DNA from: Clostridiales bacterium
Lineage (GTDB): Bacteria; Bacillota; Clostridia; Christensenellales; CAG-138
Assembly (NCBI GenBank): GCA_009779405.1
Contig: WREI01000017.1
Coordinates: 1-37,022, forward strand
Length of the DNA stretch: 37,022 nt
Reading direction: 5' to 3'
Part shown: piece after piece, positions 7,609 through 15,126 of the stretch
Position numbering within the stretch: position 1 is the stretch's first letter
Layout of the letters: each line of letters begins with the position of its first letter
Position numbers and translations under genes: made by a program
The notes under the pieces: generated by a model
The model's input: the letters and a program-made list of their open reading frames with translations, nothing else
What the model was told of the DNA's origin: nothing
The model's database searches: none

Positions 7609-8346
7609 TTACGCTTTCTCTTCGTCCGTGTTGTCAAATTCACTGACGGCGGAGAGCACGCGGACGCATTCTTCACGCAGGCCGCGCAGACCTTCACGCA
7701 GTTGGGTTTTTTCGGCCGTGGCTGCCTTCTGGTTTTCCTCGCGCATTCTGCGTATGGCTTCCAAGGCGCGCACCTCGGTCAAGAGGTTGCGCTCCATATC
7801 GGCGCGGCGCTCTTCTAAGGTCGCAATCTCGCGGCGCAGGGCCTGCAGATAGAACTCCTGCCGGGCCAGTTCGTCCTTGTCCGGGTTGGGCGCAGGCGGT
7901 GCGACGGGCGCAAGCGGCAGGGTAGGCGCAACGGGCGCGGCGGCGCGTTCGGCTTGCAGCTGCTTCATGGCTGCTTGCTGCCGCTCCATGGCGGCGCGCA
8001 GTTCCGCGGTCTTTTCTTCCGCTTCCTGTCTGGTGCGCTGCGCTTCCGAGAGCGCGGCATGCAGTCGGTTCATCTGCTCGCTCATCTCCATGATGCGATT
8101 GTCGCTGACCGCGATGGGCGCGGGGTCAATCTGCACGGTCTGCGCTTGTTCGACCAGGGCCTGGTTCTGTGCCTGGAGCGCTTCGATGGTATCGCTCTGC
8201 TCCTCTAAGATCATGTGATACATGATGGTCAGCTGCTCGATCTTATCCAGCACGTCCTCTTTGTCCACACCGCCGCCCTTTTTCTTGAAGTTCAGGTTGC
8301 GCAGAAATTCCGTGATCTCCCGCATTCTTTCGTTGACTTGTTCCAT
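7609..8346 (-). CDS. Cytoplasmic coiled-coil protein, first gene of envelope operon
   Basis: 245 residues, ATG at 8346 preceded by GGAGGGG. The N-terminus (MEQVNERMREITEFLRNLNF) and the segment DKEDVLDKIEQLTIMYHMIL recall DivIVA/GpsB-like proteins, and long heptad stretches follow (about 60-120 and 165-240) around a short Ala/Pro linker (AAPVAPTLPLAPVAPPAP). There is no signal peptide or membrane helix. A scaffold for the two exported partners encoded downstream is a reasonable inference, since DivIVA/GpsB proteins organise wall enzymes. The family likeness is weak and judged by eye. Confidence 0.7.
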   Translation of the reverse strand: MEQVNERMREITEFLRNLNFKKKGGGVDKEDVLDKIEQLTIMYHMILEEQSDTIEALQAQNQALVEQAQTVQIDPAPIAVSDNRIMEMSEQMNRLHAALSEAQRTRQEAEEKTAELRAAMERQQAAMKQLQAERAAAPVAPTLPLAPVAPPAPNPDKDELARQEFYLQALRREIATLEERRADMERNLLTEVRALEAIRRMREENQKAATAEKTQLREGLRGLREECVRVLSAVSEFDNTDEEKA

Positions 8347-8396
8347 AAATCCCCTCCGCGCCTTACAGCGCCACTCATTGGTTTTTTGGTAAGCTG

Positions 8397-8425
8397 AACA
8401 TAATCCATCCCGAAAAATATTTCAA
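8397..8425 (-). promoter_or_regulatory. Sigma-A promoter of the envelope operon
   Basis: On the minus strand TTGAAA (8420-8425) and TATGTT (8397-8402) are 17 nt apart, about 50 nt upstream of the coiled-coil gene. The rest of the 180-bp gap between this operon and birA is AT-rich with no visible gene. Confidence 0.55.
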
Positions 8426-8526
8426 TGGAAATGCGGAAAGTTCATTACCATTTTACACATTATTAAAAAGGTATTTATGTTTTAGGAATAAAAATTTGAT
8501 TTTTTGGCGAATATCCAATATATACC

Positions 8527-9276
8527 TCACATTTTTCGTATGGACACCTCGCCCGTGTGCAAATGATGCAGCTTTCCGTCCGATAACCGAACAATCAGCG
8601 CGCCGTCTTCGTCTATACGCTCAGCGACGCCGCTGCACGCAACCCCGTATTGGTAAAATAAAATTTCTTTTCCCAAATAAATATTTTGTTCCCTGTAAAT
8701 TTCCATAATCTTTTTTTTGGGTTCACAAAACACGCGCAAAAGCTCCTGCGCAATCTCCGCCGTCAAACGTCGGCGCTGTTTTCGGCGCAGGCCCAAAGTC
8801 CCCGCAATCTCCCGCAGTTCCGCCGGGAATTTGCAGCGCGCCGCGTTCACGCCAACGCCCATCACCAAGCCCGCCGGGGTTCTTTCGCAGAGTATCCCGC
8901 AAAACTTTTTTCCGTTCGGCAGCAGCAGATCGTTGACCCACTTGATGCCCGGCAAAAAGCTGCAGACCGTTCGGACTGCTTTCGCGACCGCGACCGCCGC
9001 GGCGCAGGTCAGCGCGTCGGGGGTCCTCTCCGTCTCGAGCTCCCGGATGGCGAGCGTCAGATAGATCCCGCCCCCGGGCGAGTAGAAACTGCGCCCCAGC
9101 CGTCCGCGGCCCTGCGTCTGGCGCCCCGCGATATACAGCGCGAAGCGGGCCGTCTGCGCGGGCAGGGCTTCCTTAGCCAGCGCGTTGGTGGAGGGCAGGG
9201 CGCGATGACAAGCGACTTCACAATCCTTTTCGCGCAAGAGACATTTTATTTGCTTTTCTATATGGAAATCCCGCAT
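8527..9276 (-). CDS. birA: Biotin--[acetyl-CoA-carboxylase] ligase (BirA, catalytic type)
   Basis: 249 residues from the ATG at 9276. It attaches biotin to carboxylase carrier domains through biotinyl-AMP. The family's defining loop is present (GRQTQGRGRLGRSFYSP, about residues 52-68), followed by GGGIYLTLA, the substrate motif KWVNDLL and GILCE, and a small C-terminal SH3-like domain (about 200-249). There is no N-terminal helix-turn-helix, so this is a group I, non-repressor enzyme. A perfect TATAAT lies 7 nt before the start codon and no Shine-Dalgarno is visible. The gene is divergent from the RidA fusion, with only 45 nt between the two starts. Confidence 0.9.
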   Translation of the reverse strand: MRDFHIEKQIKCLLREKDCEVACHRALPSTNALAKEALPAQTARFALYIAGRQTQGRGRLGRSFYSPGGGIYLTLAIRELETERTPDALTCAAAVAVAKAVRTVCSFLPGIKWVNDLLLPNGKKFCGILCERTPAGLVMGVGVNAARCKFPAELREIAGTLGLRRKQRRRLTAEIAQELLRVFCEPKKKIMEIYREQNIYLGKEILFYQYGVACSGVAERIDEDGALIVRLSDGKLHHLHTGEVSIRKM

Positions 9277-9321
9277 GTTTCCGATTATACTGTCAATATG
9301 CTGAGAAAGGGTGTACATTTT

Positions 9322-10521
9322 ATGAAAACTTCCGTGCAAAGCCCCGATTCGCCCGCCGCCATCGGCCCCTATAGCCAGGGCGTCCTGGCGGATGGTTTGC
9401 TCTTTGTCTCCGGGCAGCTGCCCATCGACCCCGCCACCGGAGAGTTTGCCGGAGAAACGGCGGCGGCACAGGCCGAGCAATGCCTGAAAAACCTCGCCGC
9501 CGTGCTCGCGGCGGGCGGCGCGACACCGGACGACGTGATCCGCACGACGATCTACCTCAAGGATATGAACGATTTTGCGGCCGTCAACGAGGTCTATGGC
9601 AGCGTCTTTTCCGCCCCCCATCCCGCCCGCGCCTGCGTGGAGGTGGCGCGCTTGCCCAAGGACGCGAAGGTGGAGATCGAGTGCGTCGCCGCGCTGCCGC
9701 CATCGACCGCCGAACAAGAGACCGCTCCGGTGGCGAACGATACGGGCGGGAAGACCTGGAGGACGCTGTGCTGGGTGCTCGGCGGCGTGCTGTTTTTGGT
9801 TCGTGTCTTCAGTATCATGCTATTGCTGGTGCTGGCCGCCCATCTGTCGTGGAGTTATCGGTTGCCATATGCAAACCAGATGCCCGAGCCGACGCCTGCA
9901 CCCACAAGGCCGGGTTGGGAAACGGTCTCCGAGGACGATTTCCCCCATCCGCCGACCATGCGGGCCGGGGAAAAGGACGGGAGCCCCGTGATGTATATTA
10001 CGGTGGAGATGCTCCCCGGCGAAAGCGTCACATTTTACTTTCCGAGCGGCGAGACATTCTTCTTCACAACCACCGAAACAGACAACATCGCCTACGATTT
10101 CCCCTTCTACTATGAATATTTTTATCCGGACGCGCCGTTAGACGAATCCGTATACATGGTGTATTCCTGCCTGGCCATCAGCGATGACACGGGCATCGTG
10201 CGGGAATTTGATCTGGACCCATTCACCCTGACTTTCTCCCCCGTGGCCTTGGAGTTAGAGTACCCCTCCGTGGAAGAGCTGCTGAACGGCGTGATGGCGA
10301 ATGAGGAGAACAGCATTTTACTGCGGGGCCTTGTAAGCAGCGACCCGTGGGTTCGGGTAACGGTAAACGGACAACCGATGGAGGTGTATGCGGGCGGCGT
10401 ATTTCAAGGGGAATATAAACTGACGATCGCAGAAGGCGCGGAAACGTTGGTTATCCGCGCCGAAAAAGACAATTATGTGACGGCCGAACTGCTGATTTTC
10501 GTACACGCGTACATTCCCTAA
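9322..10521 (+). CDS. RidA/YjgF domain fused to membrane helix and exported domain
   Basis: 399 residues from the ATG at 9322, which has a GAAAGGG site upstream and matches the usual RidA start; an in-frame ATG at 9298 is an alternative. Residues 1-126 are a complete Rid-family domain (AAIGPYSQGV, LLFVSGQLPIDP, IYLKDMNDF, and HPARACVEVARLP carrying the catalytic-type Arg). Rid proteins normally end here at about 125-130 residues and hydrolyse reactive imines or enamines in the cytosol. This one continues without a stop into a transmembrane helix (about 146-172), a Pro/Thr linker and a roughly 200-residue beta-rich domain, the last part of which looks Ig-like (PWVRVTVNGQPMEVY). With RidA inside, the C-terminus would be outside. 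I know of no standard RidA with this layout. Confidence 0.85.
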   Translation: MKTSVQSPDSPAAIGPYSQGVLADGLLFVSGQLPIDPATGEFAGETAAAQAEQCLKNLAAVLAAGGATPDDVIRTTIYLKDMNDFAAVNEVYGSVFSAPHPARACVEVARLPKDAKVEIECVAALPPSTAEQETAPVANDTGGKTWRTLCWVLGGVLFLVRVFSIMLLLVLAAHLSWSYRLPYANQMPEPTPAPTRPGWETVSEDDFPHPPTMRAGEKDGSPVMYITVEMLPGESVTFYFPSGETFFFTTTETDNIAYDFPFYYEYFYPDAPLDESVYMVYSCLAISDDTGIVREFDLDPFTLTFSPVALELEYPSVEELLNGVMANEENSILLRGLVSSDPWVRVTVNGQPMEVYAGGVFQGEYKLTIAEGAETLVIRAEKDNYVTAELLIFVHAYIP

Positions 10522-10565
10522 TCTTTTTCTTGCGCTTTCCGGCAGAAACGGATAGACTGTCCCAT

Positions 10566-11006
10566 ATGACCATGCAGGAGAGTATACGCGCTGCCTTTGC
10601 GGCGAATTCCATCAGTGACCCCGCCGCCCTGCCCGCGCTGCAATTGGCCTATGCGGGCGATACGGTCTATGATCTGTTTGTCCGTACCTTTCTGCTGGAT
10701 CATTGCGACGCAAGCGTGCACGCCCTGCACAACCTGTCGGCGAAGCTGGTCTGCGCGCACGGGCAGGCCGAGGCTTTCCACCGCATCTCGCCCCTGTTGA
10801 CGGCGGAGGAGCTGGCCGTCTATAAGCGCGGGCGCAACGCCCACAGCGCCACGATCCCCAAGCATGCCACCGTGGCGGATTACCGCGTGGCCACGGGCTT
10901 AGAGACGCTGTTGGGCTATCTGTATCTCTCCGGCGAAGACGCGCGGCTCAGCGAACTGATGGCCGTGGTCCTGCAAAATACGAATTTATTAAAGGAAGAG
11001 GAATAA
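10566..11006 (+). CDS. mrnC: Mini-ribonuclease III (MrnC)
   Basis: 146 residues from the ATG at 10566 (or 10572). It is a dimeric RNase III catalytic domain without a dsRNA-binding domain, which in Bacillus matures 23S rRNA ends. The signature LAYAGDTVYDLFVR (about 30-43) carries the acidic catalytic Asp, and the second motif ATGLETLLGYLYL carries the Glu. VYKRGRNAHSAT matches the conserved middle. Length fits the family (about 140). Its stop codon overlaps the rlmB start (TAATG), so the two are translationally coupled; mrnC-rlmB adjacency is the normal Firmicute order. Confidence 0.92.
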   Translation: MTMQESIRAAFAANSISDPAALPALQLAYAGDTVYDLFVRTFLLDHCDASVHALHNLSAKLVCAHGQAEAFHRISPLLTAEELAVYKRGRNAHSATIPKHATVADYRVATGLETLLGYLYLSGEDARLSELMAVVLQNTNLLKEEE

Positions 11007-12082
11007 TGGCAAACGATTATAACAACCGTGGTGGAGGAAAGCGCACTTACAGCGCACCGCAGGGCGGCAAGCCCAATTATGGCGGCAAAAAGAGCTATGG
11101 GGACAAGAAGCCCTATGGCAAACCCGAAGGGGACAAGAAGCCCTATGGCGATAAAAAGCCTTATGGCGACAAGAAACCTTATGAGGACAAGAAGCCCTAC
11201 GGCGACAAGAAACCCTACGGCGACAAGAAACCCTATGGGGACAAGAAGCCCTACGAAACCAAGCTCCCCCCGCGCAAGCCGCTCCCCCCGGCGCAACCCG
11301 CAACGACGCAGGAGACAGGGCAGGACGAACAGCCCTTTCTGATCATCGGGCGTAACGCGGTGCGCGAGGCCATAAAGAGCGGGCGCAGTCTGAACTCCGT
11401 GCTGGTCAGCAAGCAGCCGGACGGCTCCCTGCGTGAAATCGTAAATCTGGCCAAGGACGCGCGCATTTTGGTGCGCGAAACCGAGCGCGCGAAGTTGGAC
11501 GAGCTCTGCATGCCCTTCGGTCACGGCGGCAAGACCGCGAACCACCAGGGCGTAGTCGCCTATGCCGCGGGCGTGAGCTATTGCGAGGTGGAGGACATCT
11601 TGAAAGCCGCAAAGGCAAAGGGCGAGCCGCCGTTCGTCATCGTGCTCGACGGGGTGGAGGATCCGCACAACCTCGGCTCCATCCTGCGCAGTGCGGACTG
11701 CGCGGGCGCGCACGGCGTTGTCATCGGCAAGCGGCGCAGTGCTGCCGTCACTGCCACAGTCGTCAAGGTGAGCGCGGGCGCGACCGAGCATATGCCCGTG
11801 GCGCGCGTCGTGAATATCCCCGCGGCATTGGAGATATTGAAGCGCAACAAGCTCTGGATCGCGGGCGCGGATACCAAGGGCCTGCCCATGGATAAACAGG
11901 ACCTGAAAGGCCCGCTTGCGCTGGTGATCGGCAACGAGGGTTCCGGCCTTTCGCAATTGGTGCGCGAAAAATGCGATTTCGCCGTTTCCATCCCGATGGG
12001 CGGGCATGTCGGCTCCCTCAACGCGGGCGTCGCGGCGGCGATTTTGATGTTTGAAAAGCGGCGGCAGGACCTTGCAAAATAG
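11006..12082 (+). CDS. rlmB: 23S rRNA 2'-O-ribose methyltransferase RlmB-like, with DKKPYG repeat tail
   Basis: 358 residues, start overlapping the mrnC stop by one base. Residues 1-109 are a low-complexity basic extension holding eight DKKPYG/DKKPYE hexapeptides (residues 33-84). Residues about 110-190 are the substrate-binding domain (FLIIGRNAVREAI). Residues about 205-358 are the knotted SPOUT methyltransferase with all three motifs: NLGSILRSA, VIGNEGSGLS and IPMGGHVGSLNAGVAAA. RlmB methylates G2251 of E. coli 23S rRNA. The Lys/Tyr/Gly-rich tail is absent from typical family members (about 245 residues) and probably contacts RNA or promotes condensation; that is inference. Confidence 0.9.
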   Translation: MANDYNNRGGGKRTYSAPQGGKPNYGGKKSYGDKKPYGKPEGDKKPYGDKKPYGDKKPYEDKKPYGDKKPYGDKKPYGDKKPYETKLPPRKPLPPAQPATTQETGQDEQPFLIIGRNAVREAIKSGRSLNSVLVSKQPDGSLREIVNLAKDARILVRETERAKLDELCMPFGHGGKTANHQGVVAYAAGVSYCEVEDILKAAKAKGEPPFVIVLDGVEDPHNLGSILRSADCAGAHGVVIGKRRSAAVTATVVKVSAGATEHMPVARVVNIPAALEILKRNKLWIAGADTKGLPMDKQDLKGPLALVIGNEGSGLSQLVREKCDFAVSIPMGGHVGSLNAGVAAAILMFEKRRQDLAK

Positions 12083-12089
12083 TGTGAGG

Positions 12090-12137
12090 TGTGGAGTGTG
12101 GAGTGTGGAGTTGCGGTTAGAATCGCAAAGCGATTCT
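12090..12137. repeat. Three 7-bp tandem repeats and a hairpin before sigH
   Basis: TGTGGAG occurs three times in tandem (12090-12110). It is followed by AGAATCGC (12119-12126) pairing with GCGATTCT (12130-12137) over an AAA loop and then TATTATTAT. The hairpin could be a weak terminator after rlmB, but it stops 10 nt before the sigH start and would also shape its leader. Confidence 0.45.
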
Positions 12138-12147
12138 TATTATTATA

Positions 12148-12717
12148 ATGCTTGAAGCAGGCAACAATGCAATAAGTGACACCGAACTGCTGACTCTCCT
12201 GCGCACAGGCGATGCGGCGGCGGAACGCGCACTATATGACCGATATAAGCCCGTCGTGCTTTGCCATGCGCGGGCCTATTTTTTGCGCGGGGGGGACAGG
12301 GAGGATTTGGCGCAGGAGGGGATGATAGGGTTGCTTCGCGCGGTTTCAGATTACAATCCGCAAAAGGGCGCGGCGTTTCGGACTTTTGCGGAGCTGTGCA
12401 TCGAAAATCAGATCAAGACCGCCGTCACCCTGTCCAACCGCAAAAAGCATGCCCCGCTAAACTGCGCGCAACAGCTGTCGGAGTCTTTGCAGGTACCAGG
12501 ACCCGAGGATGCCTTCCTCGGCAACGAACGCTTTGACAACTTTGTTTTGCTGCTGGAGCGGGCGCTGTCGCCGTTGGAGCGGCGCGCATTGGCCCTGTAT
12601 CTGCGCGGGCTTTCCTATGCGGAGGTCGCACAAACCTTGGGAAAACCCGTCAAATCTGTGGACAATGCCCTCGCCCGCGTCAGAAAAAAGACGGAATCCC
12701 TCCGCATTTTCGACTAA
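12148..12717 (+). CDS. sigH: RNA polymerase sigma factor, SigH-like
   Basis: 189 residues from the ATG at 12148. Region 2 is clear (ALYDRYKPVVLCHARAYF, GGDREDLAQEGMIGLLRAV, FRTFAELCIENQIKTAV), and region 4 ends the protein (LSPLERRALALYLRGLSYAEVAQTLGK, then VDNALARVRKK). The general layout and the position directly after mrnC-rlmB match sigH of Bacillus and Clostridium, which starts the sporulation or transition-state programme. Bacillus SigH is longer (about 218 residues), so region 4 linkage is compact here. No Shine-Dalgarno is visible; the start lies just after a hairpin and an AT-rich stretch, so translation may be controlled there. Confidence 0.82.
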   Translation: MLEAGNNAISDTELLTLLRTGDAAAERALYDRYKPVVLCHARAYFLRGGDREDLAQEGMIGLLRAVSDYNPQKGAAFRTFAELCIENQIKTAVTLSNRKKHAPLNCAQQLSESLQVPGPEDAFLGNERFDNFVLLLERALSPLERRALALYLRGLSYAEVAQTLGKPVKSVDNALARVRKKTESLRIFD

Positions 12718-12733
12718 GAAAGTTCATACACCC

Positions 12734-12766
12734 TTTACAAGTCTTTGTCCCATTTTAGCGTATAAT
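12734..12766 (+). promoter_or_regulatory. Possible promoter of the NlpC/P60 anchored protein gene
   Basis: A perfect TATAAT (12761-12766) lies about 70 nt upstream of the start at 12835. The best -35 (TTTACA, 12734-12739) is 21 nt away, which is too far for a good sigma-A promoter, so an alternative sigma factor or another -35 may be used. Confidence 0.3.
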
Positions 12767-12834
12767 ACATGGTACCGTGTCGTGCATATATATTTGGTAT
12801 GCCGAACAACACTTTGCATGCAGGAGATTGCCGC

Positions 12835-15033
12835 ATGGAGGATACGCAAACCCGGACGAACCCGGAAAACCCAACCGCGCACAGCACGCACAACACGCGC
12901 TTTGTGCGTCCCGCGCTGCCCGAGCAAAAGCCGGGCTTCACATTCGCGTGGTGGAAGCACAAGATAAAGGCACTGGTGCGCAAGGATGACGCGGAAACGC
13001 CGTCCCTTCCCGTTGCGGAAGCGGAGCCGCCCGCGCCTGCGTCTATAGAAACAGAACCCGCGCCCCTGCCCGTGATTCGGGAACAGGAGACCCCGCGCAG
13101 GGAACAGCCGCTTGCACCCGCGTGGATGCAGAAGGCGCAGGAAGCGGTGCCGACACCCGCCAAAAAGGAACAACAGGCCGCGCCGTCGTGGAAACGTTTG
13201 CCGCACAGGGCAACGGAATCACCCGCGCCCGAACCGATCATAGAAGCGGCGCCGCCCATCGTGCGGGAACGCCCCGTCACCGTTGCGGCCTCACCCCCGC
13301 CCCAAGCGTCTGTCCAAGAGAACCCGGAAGCGCCGCCCAAAGCACCGCGGCGGCCACCCAAGGTGCCACGGCGGAAGATCCAAATGCCGAAAATAAAACC
13401 CGCCATCCTCGCCTGGGCCGCCGCAGGGGCCATCCTGCTCATTGTCGCCGCCGTTGGCCTTTTGCGCGGACGCGAAGCCATCGGCACCTTTGTGGTACAG
13501 ATTTTTGCGACGCCGGAACCCGTGCAGGTCGCCATATTGGCCTTGGAGACTCCCATTGCCTACGCGGAACCCTTGCCGACGCCCTCGCCCACCCCGGAAC
13601 CGACGCCCGTGCCGACACCCGTGCCGACGCGCCACCCCGAGAACGGCGATGTACTGCGCGAGGGCGAGGAAGAGCCCATCGTGCTCGATATCCAAATCCG
13701 ACTGATGATCCTGGGCTATCTGAGCTTTGAGGAGCCGGAAGAATATTACGGCGAAGGCGTGCAAAGCGCGGTCTGCTCCTTTCAGCGCCGCGCCGCATTG
13801 GAACCGACCGGAGAAACGGACGCGGAGACCTTCCGCGCGCTGATGGCGGAGGACGCCCCGGCGTTCGCGCTGATCATGGGCGACAGGGGCGAAGAGGTGG
13901 CCATCGTGCGTGAGCGCCTGGCGGAATTGGGCTATTTGCCCGCGGTGCCCGAGGAGGACGAAGAGTCCGAGGAAGAGATCCTCTATGACGAAGAGACAGC
14001 CGAAGCGGTCTCCCGTTTCCGCAAGCGAAACAATCTCCCCGCTTCAAACGAGGTGGACGGCGCCACCTTTGAAATACTTTTGGGCGAAGAGCCCGTCTCC
14101 AATTATTTTGCGCAGGGCGATAAGAGCGACGAGGTGCTGGCCCTGCAAAAGACGCTCTATACGCTCGGCTATCTGGTCGGCAAGCCCGACGGCGTATTCG
14201 GCAAGCTGACCACCATGGCGGTGCGCCGCTTCCAGGAGGAGCACGGATTGACCCCCGACGGCTGCTTGGGGCTCTCCACGATGGCCGCGCTGGCGGATAA
14301 GGCGGCGGAGAAATTCAGTTTCGTCAAGGAATCCTCCGGCGACGATGTGCGCTATCTGCAGGAGCGGCTCAGCAAATTGGGCTATCTGACGGCTTCGCAG
14401 GCGACCGGATACTACGGCGACAAAACCGAGGCCGCCATCAAGAATTTTCAGGGGCGCAATGGCCTGAAAAAGACGGGCATCGCGGACGCCGCCACGATTG
14501 CCAAAATGAATGCGGATAACGCCAAGAAGGCGGCCGTGGCAAGCTCCGGCGGCGGCGGTGGCAGCAGCGGCGGTTCTAAGGGCGGCTCGTCCTCTTCTTC
14601 CGGCGATAAATCCAACTCCGGCAACTCGGGCACGACCATCAACTACGGGCAAGGTATAGATGCGTTCATCGCCATCGCCAAATCCAAGCTCGGCAGCCGC
14701 TATGTGCGCGGCGCAAAGGGCCCGAATACCTTTGACTGCTCCGGTTTTGTCTATTGGTGCTTAAACCAAGCGGGCGTGAAGCAGGGTTATATGACCAGCA
14801 TAGGCTGGCGCACCTGCAACAAATACCAGCGCATCACGGATATGGGCCAATTGAAAAGGGGCGACGTGCTGGTATTCTCCGGCGCATCCGCCGGCAAGGG
14901 CCATGTGGGCATCTATATAGGCGGCGGCGAAATGGTCGACGCCGGGTCCTCCCGCGGGAAGGTCGTGCAGCGCTCCATCAATACAACGTATTGGAAAAAT
15001 CACTTCTTGATGGCGTATCGGATTTGGGACTGA
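12835..15033 (+). CDS. Membrane-anchored peptidoglycan-binding NlpC/P60 hydrolase
   Basis: 732 residues; the ATG at 12835 follows a CAGGAGA site, whereas the upstream Met at 12769 lies inside the promoter. Residues 1-185 are a cytoplasmic Pro/Ala/Glu-rich tail ending in a basic patch (RRPPKVPRRKIQ). One transmembrane helix (about 189-212) follows, then a TPEPTPVPTPVPT spacer, four PG_binding_1-type repeats (about 280-340, 345-420, 425-490, 500-565; each with the LxxLGYL motif), a Gly/Ser linker and a C-terminal NlpC/P60 domain (about 611-732). The catalytic Cys is in FDCSGFVYW (about 635) and the His in GHVGIYIG (about 690). The protein would bind the wall through the repeats and cut stem peptides. 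The large cytoplasmic tail suggests regulation from inside. A terminator follows. Confidence 0.9.
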   Translation: MEDTQTRTNPENPTAHSTHNTRFVRPALPEQKPGFTFAWWKHKIKALVRKDDAETPSLPVAEAEPPAPASIETEPAPLPVIREQETPRREQPLAPAWMQKAQEAVPTPAKKEQQAAPSWKRLPHRATESPAPEPIIEAAPPIVRERPVTVAASPPPQASVQENPEAPPKAPRRPPKVPRRKIQMPKIKPAILAWAAAGAILLIVAAVGLLRGREAIGTFVVQIFATPEPVQVAILALETPIAYAEPLPTPSPTPEPTPVPTPVPTRHPENGDVLREGEEEPIVLDIQIRLMILGYLSFEEPEEYYGEGVQSAVCSFQRRAALEPTGETDAETFRALMAEDAPAFALIMGDRGEEVAIVRERLAELGYLPAVPEEDEESEEEILYDEETAEAVSRFRKRNNLPASNEVDGATFEILLGEEPVSNYFAQGDKSDEVLALQKTLYTLGYLVGKPDGVFGKLTTMAVRRFQEEHGLTPDGCLGLSTMAALADKAAEKFSFVKESSGDDVRYLQERLSKLGYLTASQATGYYGDKTEAAIKNFQGRNGLKKTGIADAATIAKMNADNAKKAAVASSGGGGGSSGGSKGGSSSSSGDKSNSGNSGTTINYGQGIDAFIAIAKSKLGSRYVRGAKGPNTFDCSGFVYWCLNQAGVKQGYMTSIGWRTCNKYQRITDMGQLKRGDVLVFSGASAGKGHVGIYIGGGEMVDAGSSRGKVVQRSINTTYWKNHFLMAYRIWD

Positions 15034-15052
15034 AATAGAAGTAATAGTTTAG

Positions 15053-15126
15053 TAAGTAATAATGCAGAGAGGGTTAGAGCAATCCTCTCTGCCTTTTACT
15101 TTCTCTGCATTCTGCATTATTACTTA
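15053..15126. terminator. Nested inverted repeat and terminator between convergent genes
   Basis: An outer 15-bp repeat (15053-15067 with 15112-15126) encloses GCAGAGAGG (15064-15072) pairing with CCTCTCTGC (15084-15092) and followed by CTTTTACTTT. The inner hairpin is a plausible Rho-independent terminator for the plus-strand NlpC/P60 gene. The outer repeat makes the structure almost symmetrical and reaches the stop codon of the convergent gene, so it may serve both or be a small dispersed repeat. Confidence 0.65.
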
